DNA from: Anseranas semipalmata
Taxonomy: Eukaryota > Chordata > Aves > Anseriformes > Anseranatidae
Direction of reading: 5' to 3'
Length of the DNA: 64,000 nt
NCBI GenBank assembly: GCA_013399115.1
Contig: VXAA01003156.1
Span: forward strand, 186,251 to 250,250
The position numbers were made by a program, and so were the translations under genes. The notes under the pieces were generated by a model. The model was not told the DNA's origin. It was given only the letters and a program-made list of their open reading frames with translations, and did no database searches. Positions 23,725 to 37,280 of the stretch are shown one piece after another. Within the stretch, counting starts at the first letter, position 1, and each line of letters opens with the position of its first letter.

Positions 23725-24719
23725 GTGTAAGTGGCCCAAGCTTTGAGATGGTCTAAATGTTTTTAGGAATCATAAGCAGATTTCACCCATGTTCATCCTG
23801 GAATAGTATTAATGCTGACATTTTAATTAAGTCAGCAAGTATGAACACCTGATCTGCTATAGACGTGCAGTATCAATAAAAACCTCTCATACCAATTAGA
23901 AATACTTCATTAACCTTTAAGTTTCCACATATGCAGTAACATGTTTATTTTTATACAGCATTATTCTTTGACCTTCCCTGTTGAAAGAAACGGGTTTCCT
24001 GACCCATTAAAATTTCAACAGAAGTGGGCAAATTAGAAATATTCAATATAGCTCAATTTTTATTTTTTATTTTTATTTTTTTTACTGAATATGCAGGGAA
24101 GCTTGCATGTGTTTTTTGTTTGCTTGTTTTTGTTTTGTTTTAAATCTTAAGGAGGAGAAAGATGCTTCAGAGAAGTGCAATGCTAGCAGGAGTGGCATGT
24201 GCTCTGTGCTAACCAGGCAGATAGCAACGTGTAGCCTGGAAGAGGGGAAGGGAGTAACACAGCCGAGTCTTTGGCGTGCTTTGGAGCGTGAGCAGGCTGG
24301 TGCGGGGAAGAGGAGCTGCAAGATGGATTTAAAGGTGTCTTGCAGGTGAGTAGAGGAGGCTACATGTGACACGGGTCAAAACCAAGAGACAACAAAGGGA
24401 TTGAGATGTTGTGACCTAGTGAAACCAGAAGAAAGGCAGGTGAATTCTGTTCTGGAGGCTTGAGGAGGGAGGAGGAGGTTGGGGAGATGGCATGTATTTT
24501 GAGGTAGTTTCTCCCCCTACAGCTTTAAATGTAATTGTAAGCCAGTATTGTTGCACCTGTGTTGTGTAGGACATGCTCCCCCATCTGTGATCCTCCTGGT
24601 GTAGCTTCTGCTACTCGAGATTGCTTGGGTTGGGGGCGAGAGGGGAATTGCCAAAAAACTATTTTTACACCAGAATATCCAACTGTGGTTTGAAATGGCC
24701 AATACCATTTCGCAACCAG
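23725..24719. other. Non-coding, between hairpin and CpG island
   Basis: AT-rich sequence contains an AATAAA at 23875-23880 and a T-rich tract at about 24056-24083 (tatttttt repeats). No exon is supported. Confidence 0.55.
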
Positions 24720-26420
24720 CACAGGCCACCAGGTGCTGAGCTGGGGCAGCTTCCCCCCGTCGGTTCGGGTTTGCTCAGCTGTGCGGGGAAGCGTAATTGC
24801 AGCGGGGTCAGGCGTCCCCTGTGTCCCCTGCTCCCGCCGCTCCGGCCTCGGGCTGACCCAGAGCTGCGCCCTGGCAGCGCGCCCCGCTGCGGCCCGCCTC
24901 CCCGAGCCGCTGCTCCTGTGATGTGGCTCCGGCTCCCGCTCAGGCTTCCCGTTCCAATTTTCCTCCGTGTTTGCGTAGGCAGCGACACCGTGTTTCTCCC
25001 CGCAAAAGCCACACCCGTGTGCGCTCCCGCCCGCCCGCCCGGCGGCGGCACCTCCACCCTGCGCTTCGCGGCGNNNNNNNNNNNNNNNNNNNNNNNNNNN
25101 NNNNNNNNNNNNNNNNNNNNNNNNNNNNNNNNNNNNNNNNNNNNNNNNNNNNNNNNNNNNNNNNNNNNNNNNNNNNNNNNNNNNNNNNNNNNNNNNNNNN
25201 NNNNNNNNNNNNNNNNNNNNNNNNNNNNNNNNNNNNNNNNNNNNNNNNNNNNNNNNNNNNNNNNNNNNNNNNNNNNNNNNNNNNNNNNNNNNNNNNNNNN
25301 NNNNNNNNNNNNNNNNNNNNNNNNNNNNNNNNNNNNNNNNNNNNNNNNNNNNNNNNNNNNNNNNNNNNNNNNNNNNNNNNNNNNNNNNNNNNNNNNNNNN
25401 NNNNNNNNNNNNNNNNNNNNNNNNNNNNNNNNNNNNNNNNNNNNNNNNNNNNNNNNNNNNNNNNNNNNNNNNNNNNNNNNNNNNNNNNNNNNNNNNNNNN
25501 NNNNNNNNNNNNNNNNNNNNNNNNNNNNNNNNNNNNNNNNNNNNNNNNNNNNNNNNNNNNNNNNNNNNNNNNNNNNNNNNNNNNNNNNNNNNNNNNNNNN
25601 NNNNNNNNNNNNNNNNNNNNNNNNNNNNNNNNNNNNNNNNNNNNNNNNNNNNNNNNNNNNNNNNNNNNNNNNNNNNNNNNNNNNNNNNNNNNNNNNNNNN
25701 NNNNNNNNNNNNNNNNNNNNNNNNNNNNNNNNNNNNNNNNNNNNNNNNNNNNNNNNNNNNNNNNNNNNNNNNNNNNNNNNNNNNNNNNNNNNNNNNNNNN
25801 NNNNNNNNNNNNNNNNNNNNNNNNNNNNNNNNNGTCGCGTATCTGAATTTAACCGCAGGTTACGCTGCAGCACGCTGGGATTCTTTGTGACAGATTCAGA
25901 GTTCTTAATTGTGCGTGCGTTTCTCATTAGGTTCTGTGGCCGAGAGGCAAACGAGAAACATCTGACAAATTTTTCAATCTACGCGCAGTCAGCTCGATTG
26001 CCTGTGGTAATTTGCCTGGGAAACGTTGGATGGAGGAAGAACGCGGGTAGTGCTGGTATGGTGGGACGCCTTGGCGCAAAAACACCCTGAGAGCCAGAAG
26101 TAATCGCAAGCGCGGCACCAGCCCGTGTGTTGGTTCGTCAGGCTGGTGCCCCCGCATCGAGCTGCTGGGGCCGTGCCTCCACGCCAGCGGGCGGCTGCGG
26201 AGCAGGCACAGCCGAGGCGCTCGACCCGCCGTTGGCTGGGGTGGTGTTCCCCCATCGCGCCTCTCAGTGCCACCGCTTTCATTAGCGACCCGGCTCCTGG
26301 CAGGTTGGACCTAGAGGAGCTCGTCAGCGCGTCCTTCACGCCGCGCAGAAGTGGTTGTGCTGCGCTAGGAGCAAGGCTGGTTCCAAAAGCAGCCGAACTC
26401 CGCTAGGCCAGGTCTGAGCC
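24720..26420. promoter_or_regulatory. Large CpG island, interrupted by a 760-N gap
   Basis: Both flanks of the gap are strongly GC- and CpG-rich (cccgcccgcccgcccggcgg on the left; cgcctctcagtgccaccgct and cagcgcgtccttcacgccgc on the right). This is the largest island in the window and most likely a gene promoter. The transcription start and first exon may be in the gap. No exon can be assigned on either strand. In mammals the gene immediately downstream of CAMK2G in the same direction is NDST2, but none of its coding sequence is seen here. Confidence 0.6.
25074..25833. other. Assembly gap, 760 N
   Basis: The N run begins after cgcttcgcggcg and ends before gtcgcgtatctg. It falls in the middle of the CpG island, so it probably hides promoter or first-exon sequence. 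Any open frame crossing it is meaningless. Confidence 0.99.
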
Positions 26421-27279
26421 AGTGGAAAAATTCCCTGCTAGAATCTGGCAACCAGCATAAAATATTCTAAAACTTTTCCGCTGTCAGCAACTGTGAACAT
26501 GGGCATATCTCTTGGTGTTATTGTTTAGTACGCTCACTGCTTTTTTTAAAAAATACTCTTTCTCGTCCCAAATTACTCTTTCTGTTCCCATTTCTCCATT
26601 TTAGTTTTTGCTCTTTCCCAGAGTCCATGGTACTATCTTCCTTGCTGCTACTTCTCCAAGAAGGTTTCCTAGCGTGTCTCTCCTTCCTCTGTTTTGATAT
26701 TTTTTCAGCCTTTGTAAAGCTTTTTTTGTACATCTATGTGATTTTGAACTATGAACCACTGGAAATTTCAAAAAGCGGTGAAAACGAGCTGCAGAGCAGG
26801 CCCACAGAGCAGAACTAGCGGTGCCTCGGTCCACATCAGTTTTTGCTCTGGTCACAGAAATGAACTCTGCTCTTGGGCTCTCGAACCTGGTGTCAGAGCG
26901 GGATCGGGGGCCAGTGCTGCCCTGGGGGAGGGAGTTCTGGGGCGCCTGGCAGCAAAATGGGGATGCGGTACAGGAGAAGTTGAGAATCGTTGTTGTCAGG
27001 TATAGAATAATACCTGTGGGCGTTTATCGGTGCAGGAGCGTGTATGCTGGAGGCCGCGTGTTTTTCGGCGGTGTCCGGTAGTTGCAGTGACGGTGCCGGC
27101 TGGACGGTTTTTGTGTAAGGCATGTCTCAGTGTCGTGCCTAACCTTCAGTCTGCTCTGCATCCAGGCTTGCATCGATGACCTGGTAAAAAAGCCTGAGCC
27201 TGGTTTTATATTAGCATTTCTATGGTTTCTTTTAAAAAAAAATGGAGGGAGAGAGGATATCTAAATGCAGATGAGGCTC
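26421..27279. other. Non-coding flank of the CpG island
   Basis: GC content falls gradually, with some residual CpG to about 27120 (ggccgcgtgtttttcggcgg at 27050-27070). No exon is recognised. Confidence 0.55.
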
Positions 27280-27660
27280 CGATGTGGCCTGAACCACCAT
27301 ATCGGCTCATTATGGTGCCTTGTTTGAGAGGTTTAAATGCCTATCTCTGATCTCTCTGTGGTGTATCTGGAATATGCAGTGGTTCTCTGAGCGGAGCTGC
27401 ATAGATAAGATAATCTGTTTCATTTTAATTGGCAGAGTTGTTTACACATGATCTCTCACTCATTTTCCTCTTTTAAAGGAATGTGTATCTGTCCCTGATT
27501 ACAGCTCAGGTCAAAATCCCTCAGCACTTGCAGCAAATCTCTTTTAATTGGTCTCATTTACCTCTCATAAGGTTGCGCTTTAATTCTCTCTCTTCTTGAA
27601 TCCTTTTCCCCAGTCTGTAATGTAATTTATTACGGGATATTTTATAGGCGAGGGAACAGC
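27280..27660. promoter_or_regulatory. Candidate conserved enhancer-like element
   Basis: The segment is dense in developmental transcription-factor-like sites. It has an AGATAAGATAATCT GATA pair (27403-27416), two TTAATTGG homeodomain-type sites (27425-27432, 27543-27551), GTTTACAC of forkhead type (27438-27446) and TAATTTATTA (27622-27632). It is unique in the window, free of repeat sequence, and lies about 1 kb beyond the large CpG island. This reading rests on motif density only; conservation was not tested. Confidence 0.3.
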
Positions 27661-27756
27661 CCCTGGCTGCCAGCAGCCTTTGCAGAGTATCGCGTCTCCA
27701 GCTCCGCAGGCAGCGTGGCGGCGTTCGCAGGCGTCGGGCAGCGATGCGGCAGTGGT

Positions 27757-27828
27757 GGCACACGCGCAGCCCACGGCACACGCGCAGCCCACGGCACATG
27801 CACAACCGGCAGCACACGCGCAGCCCGT
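27757..27828. repeat. 18-bp tandem repeat, four units
   Basis: Units of 18 bases with consensus ggcacacgcgcagcccac occupy 27757-27774, 27775-27792, 27793-27810 and 27811-27828. The first two are identical, the third is the most diverged and the fourth differs at its ends. The repeat is CpG-rich, and its frame reads HAQPTA on the plus strand by chance. Confidence 0.9.
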
Positions 27829-30800
27829 GTGGTGCCGTCTTGCGCGAGCGCTGCTTCTGTCGCCACTTCTGGAAATAATTGGGGTGAACGCTCCCGCTTG
27901 TTGTCTCCGCTCCTCTAGCCTTTACGCAGGCACTGCTGACGCAAGGGTCTTTGAGTTCAATTTTTCCCTTTCTAGCTGTCTTTCCAGTCTCCGTGATTGA
28001 GTGTAAATACTGCTAAGTCGCTGTGGCTGTCTGCGAGGACAGGCTTTGAACAGCTCAGAACTGGCAGAAGGCTGGCGCTGGGAGCTTATTTTTAGAAGGC
28101 CCAGAGCAACATTAGCTGCCTTTGTAAAATGTGCTGTGATTTTCCCGAGTACAGCTGCTCTGGTTAACTGAACGTAACGCGAAGAGGTGAAGCTGCGCAT
28201 TTCATTACGCCTGCACCGAGGCCTTCACCCTGGCCTGCGGCGGCGCGGTCTGCAGGCGCGGCGTGCTGGTGCAGCACACGCCTGGTCTCCCGGCACTGAC
28301 TGCGGCTCCAGACATCTCCGGGGCTGTGTTTTGTCTGAGTTGTGCCTGCTGCCCTTACACTGCTGGTTTTCCCACTACAGCAAAACCAGAAGGGAACGTG
28401 TGCCTCTGCTGGAGCTGCCCCAGCCCAGCCCCAGGCCGTGGTGCAGCAGCTCTGGTACTTTCTGTGTTGCTGGTCCTGCTCCGGAGGCAGGAATCTCCAG
28501 CAGAGCTGTGCAGCACAGCTACGTCTTAAATTGCCACGGAAAGACTGACTGGGGTGTGTGCATCAGGGCCTTAGCTGTTCTTTCTGCGTAGCAGTATTTG
28601 AAGGTCTCGGGCCTCTGGAAATTACTGTTTGGGGACGTTTTTTCAACATAGACCAATACCCAGAAAGAAAATGATACGGATCACTAGACTCGATCCTTAT
28701 GTGTCCTATTAAAAATGCAGTAGAAACCTCTAGATGTGAATGATGAATTAATTTCTACATCAGGAAGATATCCTCCATCACGTTCTTGCCTGCTCTAATA
28801 TTTTTAGTACGCTAACTGATCGCCCAGTGAATGCGAGGTGGCTGATAAGATTGTGAAATGCAGTCCGGACCTTCTCAAAATATTTGTGGCTTACACTGGG
28901 TAATGTCACAAGATCTGTTTTCACAGAAGTGGGAATTGATGTTTGCGTGTTTTTTAAAGCTGCCCAAACTCTCCAAACAAGGAGAGGGATGGTCACGGTC
29001 TGTCTCTATGTAAAGACTCAGCCTGCTTTTGAATTCATTGAGTAAAATGAATAGCACAAAATACACGAGAACAGCTTCACGCAGCACTTGCGTGTGTACT
29101 GACACCACCAAGATGACGTTCAGAAATACCTGTCTCTTCAGCTCTGTTTGTAGCTGTGTGTAACCGATGCCGTCCTTCCTGCTGGGGTTGCAAATGCTAA
29201 ATATCAACAGTGTTTGCAACTGCTCTCAGGCTGAAATGTTAATACTGTAACTTAGCCTAAAACACTGCACTCTTTCTGGACACAGAAGGGAGAAACACGC
29301 TTTGTCCTCTGTTCGGTGCATGGGGCTCGGGCAGACCCTGATGCTGGTCTCCGAGCAGTGTGCGTCACCCCACGGTTACCACCTTCCGTGCCTGGGGGAG
29401 CGTTTTGCGTGGCGGGGAGATGAGGGAGCGGGATCAGAATACAGCCATACTGCACTAGTCTGATGTTTTTTCTTCCTGTGCTGCAGAGCATTACTCTGAA
29501 TTCTCTTTTTCTTCCTTTTTTTTTTTTTTTTCCTTTGGAAATGTCTGCATTTGTGGAAAAGGCTGTAGCGGGCATCCCCTGTGAAGCAAGAGACAGCAGA
29601 GGCTGTTCCCTTCCCGCCCTGCCTCCCGTCTCACACGAGGAGACGAGGGCTGGTGGGCACCTCCTCAGGGAGGGAGGTTTTGCACAGGAGGGGAGAGGGT
29701 AGGACATGACACCGCGTGTGATAAATGACATGCCAATGGGTCATAGCCCCCCCGGGCCTAAGGATCACTGCTGCTTTTATTTATTGACGGGCAGTTGTCC
29801 ACTGTATCTAGCAATTCTCTTGGGAGCTTCTTGCATAACTAATGCAAGAAGGAAGGAGGGAAGAGGGACAGTGAGATGACGATTTTATCCCTCCTTCCTT
29901 AATCTCTTTTTGCAGTTCTAGTCTGCCATCTGGTCCTCCTCTGTTTCTCTGGTCTCGCACATTCTTCATTTCTGCACCAGAAACTTTCCAAGAGCATGGC
30001 TTTCCTCTGAGCAATTCCTGTTGGGAGGCTTGCATGTCAGCACCCTTAGATTATATGATGGAGCAGCTTGTTTTTCTTTGATCACGTTTAGTCTTATGGT
30101 TCCGGATGATTCCATTAGCCTAATATTTTATTGGTCTTTCAGCTTGTCTGTAATTAATGCTAATTTGCTTGGCAGTACTTCTGTAGTAAAATCAGAGTTT
30201 GCATGTGGATTTTTTGAGCTCTTCAGCAGATATTAACTCTTAAATTTTCAGTCACTTTGGTATAAATTCTTTAAAGGAAACAGTGGGATGACAGGCCCTA
30301 GCTGTGATAAACTCCAAGTAACAGAGATCAGTTTAGAAAATGAGAAACTGCAGATTTGCTTCAGAGAGGTTAGAAGAACCCCAGAAGATTTTGTAAACGT
30401 GTATTTTTGTCTTAAGAGTTTCTTACTTAAACAGCTTTGCATTAGCTCTCAGCCTTACTCAATGCTTTTGAACATGGGAAATTTCACATCAGAAAGGGCT
30501 TTTAGAGCAATTAATTTAAACATCTCTGGGCTGATGAGGGTTGCAGTCATCTGACTACATAAAGATCTACAGGTGAAGTGTCCACACCTGAGCTAGCCAC
30601 TGTGTGTTCCTTTTGCGTTAGGGCATAGCTCATTTCATCCTAAAGCAGAAGGCCATGTTTGGTGAGATGGATCGCATTCCTGACGTTCTTTTTTGTCTCT
30701 CCGCTGAATATAATTGAAACCGAGGATTCTTAGCACAGATGTAGGAAATGTCAGCAGGACAGATATCTAACAGAAGATAAGTTGAACACCTCCCAGAGTG

Positions 30801-33800
30801 ACACTAACATGCTTCTAAACCTGCACTCCTTTCAGCGTAGCACTTTTTGTACCTTCACTGATGATTGATTTACGTAAATTTGACTCTTCTAAATTCAGCT
30901 CTCTTACCCATCTTTTTTACAGTGCTTTTTCTCTGGTTTTCTTCTTTTATTTTTGGTTAATGCTGAGGTAGTGATTCTGTGCCACTCACACTTTATTCTG
31001 AAAGCTTTTGTAAATGCTGAATGTTACAGCGTGCTCTGCAGCTGTTGGTCGTCTCTTTGCTCTTACCTCTATAGTTAAGTTGTTCAGCAGTCAGGGTCCC
31101 CCTCTAGCTGGTAGCCAGGACCTTATTGTGGTCCTGGCCAGCCGTGCCTGTTCCAGAGAAACCAGACCAGGTCATAAGCGGGTCTTTTTCTGACACAAGC
31201 TCTTAACAGTTGAGGTTATACTTGGCTCTGGAAGCAAGCTGAATGTCAGAATGACCTGTAATGTCCTGTGTGATTTTTTTCAGCAGAGAGGCAGGCTTAT
31301 CTCCTGCCCAGGCTGGGCTTTGCACTGCTGGAAGTTTTATTTATCAACAAATGATGAATTCAGGCTTGGAATGGACCAGCATAGTGGCACATTATGTCTA
31401 GGTCACTGCTTGAGAAGCATAAAATAATTTCACAGCAAGTTGAATACCTCTTAATATTTGATGGCCCAAGGTGGATGAGGAGCCCAGTAAGACAGAGAAT
31501 ACAGAGCAAGCTGATTAAAGGCAGAAATTTTCACTGGAGAAAAGGTTGGTGTCTTGGCTGACTCCTTAAAATGTTGTCCTCTTCCATCTGTCATTGCGCA
31601 TGTCTTGCTTGTGTTCCTCTTCTGAGGATCATCTGCGTGTCTGTCTGTTCCAAGCGTAGCGACATCTTTGCAGTGGTATCAGCTGTGTCAGCTGAGGAGA
31701 TAGGGAACCGAAATCCTCAGCACGTTGCTGTCAGTGAGCCCCTCGGCCTTCCAGTTACTGAAGGCTGTAGAGATATTAAAAGAGCAGGCAGAAACTAGCA
31801 AAGGCAGCGCATCGGTCAGCACTGAGTGGCCTTGTGTGAGGACTGCTGGAGCTGCCTGTTTCATCAGCTTTTTGGATCCCCTTTCAGGAGAATGGTGCGA
31901 GCTATCACAACATTGAATCTGTCTTTTCAGTGGGATAAAGTGGGGTCTTGGGCTGCTGCAAAGAGGCAGATTGATTTCAGCATTGAAGCCTGGCATAAAC
32001 TGCTAGTCTCCATGTCTAAGTTATTGTCCAGAACACCCCTGAAACATCAAGCCTCCCTGTCTCCATTTCAGGTACAATTCACATATTTTAATTTGTTACT
32101 TTTAATTTCCTTGCTTTTCTCCGTTTTAAATGTTCTGGATTCTGTCAGTGATACTTCAGCTCAAACGGCACGTGCTTTACTTTTGGCTGAGTCATAATCA
32201 TCTTCCTCATAAGCAGAGATCTGTCACCGTCTCCTGATTTAGTTTTGTCTGCAGGCTTTCACCCATATCCTTCTTTTATGTTCCTGTTTCAGATCGGGCC
32301 GCTTGTATCAAAGCGCGATGTGAATCAGTCTACTTCCCTCAGTCAAGGCTACCATGAAATGCACTGTAATGTGTTAGCATCTGTAGGTTAGTGTCCTGGG
32401 ACGGATGGGGAACAGGGTAGCTTTCCATGGCCCAAGTCCGTGTAAGCATGTAAACACAGAGCTTTCTGCAGGAAAACTTGCTTTGCCTCAAATGGAATAT
32501 TGGTGTTTGCCTTTCCCAGCATTACTTTTAAATACAAATGCCTCGCTAACCACACGTGACGGTACAGTGCTTGTGGTGGCAGGCAGAGCTAAGAGGTCTC
32601 TCGGTCTTGCGTTGTGTTTGTGGGCAGGTTAAGGACAAGCTGGTGCTCAGGGATTGTCCTACTTGCAGCTGGCGTTAAGTATAATGTTTCCCTGAGGTTG
32701 TAACAGTTAATCCTTTTGCATGTTGTGGAGCTATTGTATAATTATCATACTTTTACATCCCTCGGAGCTTTTTCCCATTGCTAAATGCAAAGAGGGTGAA
32801 GATGCCCTTTGAACATACTCCTCTTAGTTTGCATTTAAGCTGATGCTGCCACTGAGAAAAGCAATCCCATCCTATACTGACCCTTCTCAATGTTGGCACA
32901 AGCACTCAGCAAGCAGGATCAGGAAACTGATGTGGAATTTAAAATAAACAGAACAAAACAAGCCTCCTTTTTTCTTATGTTATTGTTCTTCAGGGAAAAA
33001 AAAAAGTTATTTTTCGGTTCATCAGTTGGAAACCCAGTCAGGCTCAAATGTTTTTGTGGTGGCACACCACAGCATGCCTTGGGGATGTGATAGGTTGATG
33101 AGGTGCTAGGACTGCTCTCTTTGGAGGAGAGGAGAGGTGCAATCACCTAGATAAATACATGCCAAATTATCACCATCGGAGTATAATTTCATGTGGTGTA
33201 ATCTGAAGAAGAGTCTTACACTGCTTCTCTTTGCATCAGTCCAGCAAGTCCAGCAAAATTTTTAAATGTCAAATTTATCTAGGTTAGACATTGCTAACAG
33301 TGGTCATAAACTCCAAAAGGATGTCAGAAACGTGCAACATAACAGATGAGCTGCATGCCCAGCAGACTGTGAGCCAGTAACTGGAGCTTCATTGCTTCCT
33401 GTTCTTTTCTACTTTTAATTGGACAGTGGATGTGTTTTATCAGTGATTTCCTACGAGGAGGAAGATTGAAAAAATCATAGGAGTAGTTGCTTCTAAAAGA
33501 GATGCATCCAGGGAAAGAGGAAAGCAGTCACTTTGATCAAGGTGCAGACCCAACCTGTGGTCACAGGTTCTGCACTCAGGTTCTTGAGTTGTCCTCCAGG
33601 ACCTTTCAGCTTCTCTGATGAGGACTGCTGCATTATCTTTACATTCCTGTGCAATTTACCAGACATCTTACGTCAGCAAACTAGTTAGGTTTGTATGGAG
33701 TGGTTCTTGGTTTTGTTTTTTTCCATACCTTCTTAAAAAAGAGTCGTTTCTGTGTTTTCCTCACCATCTTTTCCTAGCACCCTGCCACTGACAAGCTGAT

Positions 33801-36800
33801 CCGTGATACTGCTCTGAACAGACCTTTGAGGACTGCAATTACTGTGTGTGCTCAGGCCCCTTCCCCTTCCTGCAATTATATCTTCCTGAAATGCATCCTG
33901 TGCAAGGGTGAAGATCAGCCAGAGGCAATGCTGAAAGACAAAGCAGTGGAAATTGATGCGGAGTCTGTACTGGAATCAAGCCTTTTCTTGAAGGGTATAT
34001 CTGCAAGCCATTTCGTCTTACAGTCTATATTCAATAGTTTTAAAAATGAACATACTTAAAAAAAATTAAGACAAACACCTCTTCATAGAGATGTAGGCTG
34101 TAAACCACAAATGAAAGAATCTTTTTTTCCCCTGTCATCAGGCTTCATCTTGATCTGGAAAAAGCATTTGGTAGGCCTGCAGAGCTTGTTCGGTCTTCAT
34201 TGGCTGGTGATGTAGGAACCCCGTGCTTGTTCTACCAGGATAGGATTGATGGCATCAAGCTTGAAGACAAGTGTTGAGAGTTGTGCTGTTTCAGTACCGT
34301 CTTCACAACCCTTTGGCGCTTGTGTTATACAGCCTCTGCTATTGTGTCTCTGCTGGGAAGACAGAAACTGTTCCTGGGCCTGTATGAGGTTTCATCTTCC
34401 TTTGCAGTCATGACCTTTTATGATAGCTGTCTTCCAACGTAGTTGTGAAACTGCTGACAAAGTTGGGGAAGTGGCTGCAAGGCTTGTGAACGCAGATGCC
34501 AGAACTCTTGTGATGGCTAGAATAAGATAAAGGAACTCGCAGCCAAGTGAAATAGGAACGACCGTGTCTGCACAGACATTAGGATATAATCTAACACTCA
34601 AATTTAGATATCCTACAATAATTATCCTTAGGTAATATTTTTTAGTAAAATCTTGCCATCTAACTTGATTCCACCAGGCAGGAAGGAAAAGAAAGGAGAA
34701 GCAGCAAGAAGTGCTTGTTCCATGTGAAGTTGTGGGAACAGACTGGGAACTGCAGTGAAATCCATTCTGTGAATGCAAGGAGGCTTCTCATTCCTTTTTT
34801 CTTTCTTCCAGGCTGGATGCACTGAAACTGCAGAAATAGAGATCAGGGGAGTATGAGAAAAAAGTGGAAATACCTCTTAGTTGGTACTGATCTGAATCTA
34901 GCTATGATTTGGTAATACCCCTTGTCCGGACGAAAAGACTCTTCATTCTATCACCATCACCCAAGAGCATCTTAAACAGTGATGAGAAAATGTCACATCA
35001 AAAATACTTAGAAATGTATGTTAATTGTTATTATTTTTGGAAATGGCAAATTCTGGGAACCAGTACATGACAGCCGTGAGTGAAGTAGTTCTTCCCCTGT
35101 TGCGGTTGCTCGAGTATGGTCTCTCTCTCCTGGGGAACAAGTCATGCAGTGCATTTTTTTGGCTTGGCAAACTTCCTGCACAAGGTCAGCACTCCCATTA
35201 CGCTGCTAGCACAGCATCATCATGCTTTAAATGTTCTAACTGCAGAGGTTATAAATGACTACTGATTTTTGAATGCTGCAATATTTAAGTATTCAGCTTG
35301 AAGCATTTTATTAAAGGGCCCTCATTACCAGAGCAAGTGCCAAGGGCTTTAAAAATTCTGTGCCTGTTTAATGTAGCTCATATTGGGCATAGCTAATCAC
35401 TACTGAGGCTTAAAACCTTTAGTGCATCTGGGAGCAGGTAGCTGTGAGGCTGAGCAGAGGAATCCCCTTTCTCTTTCCTCTTCAGTTAAAGCTCTTTCTC
35501 GACACAGAGGTCCAATTGCTGCTATTTGTTGTACAGTGTGCAGGGCATAGCAATATGTGGGCAGCAAACCAATGCGAAGTACTCTCCTGTCTAGAGTTTC
35601 ATTGTTCATTCTGCCTGAGGCTTTGCAACCTTGGTCTTTTTTAGTTAAAGTCTTTAAACAATGGATTATCTGTTTTCACAGGCTTTAGAGGATTTGCAAT
35701 AGCAGTTACCCTTAGGCATTTGGCTCAGGATTACAGCAATAAATACGTTCACCAGAGCCCCCCCAGTCCTTCCAAGAGCCAGACAGTTATAAGATTGCCT
35801 CTACCATATTTTTCTACTTCTAACTTCAGTGAAATGTATCAGCCTCTTACCAATTTGAGATAAACCCTGTTCCCTCTGACCATTTGCACTCAGGTGGTTT
35901 GTGAGAAAAGGGGGATGTGTGTGGTAAGGTTGAGAGCACCCTCATTTTCCACACAGGACCCTCAACCTTGCTGGGATGTTGGCTTTACTATAATACCAAT
36001 CTGGATTTTCCAGGAGATCAGAGACCTGTTTTGAAAGCCAGCTTTGCTTTTTTTCTCCAATGCTGAGCAATCTGAACATTTCATATGGCTTTAAAATTTT
36101 CAAATTGGAATGTAACTTCAGTCAATATTGACATTTCTGATCTTTGTGTGCCAGATGCTATTTTTCTGAAAGAAGGTGCTGGGACTGTAAGGCCCCACAG
36201 GAGAGATTACAAACCAGTTGCCACCCAGTTGTGATATCTGACGTGGCAATTTCTGCACGAGCCCTTCCTGATTGCTTTGTTTAAACAGTGAATGTAATGT
36301 TTTCTTCTGTTACTATGAGATCTAAAGTAGTTTACAGATATCAGACATTCTGCTGTGTTGCTTTGGAGAAAGATGTCAACTGTCGGGAGGAGACCCAAAA
36401 GTCAATTCTAATTAAAAAGCTACGTTTTCTAAAGCAGTTTATTTCTGGTTAGAAGAGCTGTTCGTTGTGTGACTTTGCATGGGCTCGCTTTGCACAATGG
36501 GACTTGCTTTCTTCTGAAGAGCAGTTTTATATCAGGAAAGTTCATTGCACAGAGAGATCTGTGATGTCCATACATCCGAGCTCCTGTGAAGATTTCCACC
36601 CCAGCAGATTCTATTGATTTTTCAGCAAATGCTATTTCTCAGCCTTCTGAGCTGTTCTTATCACACCATATCGTGCTGCTCATCACAATTAAATATCACG
36701 TGCTGGTTGGCCACTGGCTTTATCAAAAAACCCTCCCAACGCATGTACACCAACTGGAAAAGGAGATAATTCAATTCTCTTTAGAAGGTTTTTGTCCTTT

Positions 36801-37280
36801 GCTTCATTTTTTTTTTAAATCCTGCCAGTAGGTAAGTAATGATACGCATTTACTAAATCACACTATGTTTTCAAAGTATATAATACACGTTGCTTTTGTC
36901 TTGGAAAACTTTGCATTTACTTTTCAGCAAGAGATACAAGTATTTAAAGTATTTATAGAGTTGGGTCAACTTCAGCACCTTGCCACGTAAGTTTTCATCA
37001 GAAGATAGTAGAAGACTTGAGTCTTTGTTTGAGCTAGTACTTAAAATGACAGCAGAATTTTCTGCTGTAGCTTTGCTCTTTAACACTACACTTCAGTTCC
37101 CCTTTCAGGGGAAAAGTGTTCTTTTATTTTTTGGTAGGTGGGTAAGCGTTAAGAGAATTGGTAACTTAACTAAGCAGTGTAGCAAGTTTGTGTCTACACT
37201 CTAGAGAACCTTTATATAAAGGCTGGTGCTTTTTTCACTAGTTTGGAGAGGTGGGATAGGGAAATGTATATGAACTATCT
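27829..37280. other. Gene-poor stretch, 9.4 kb
   Basis: Moderately GC-rich to about 28600, then AT-rich. It has a T run at 29516-29531. An open plus frame at 33778-34058 starts after a tcctag acceptor-like sequence but is not recognisable as a protein. No CR1, tRNA or snRNA is recognised. It may be intergenic or an intron. Confidence 0.5.

Noticed and set aside
24621..26090. Very long open frames across the CpG island on both strands
   Set aside because: Most of their length is the 760-N gap, which cannot show stops; the flanking residues match no family.
33778..34058. Open frame after an acceptor-like tcctag, possible exon ending at gtatat
   Set aside because: No family resemblance, a weak donor, and no second exon in a compatible phase.
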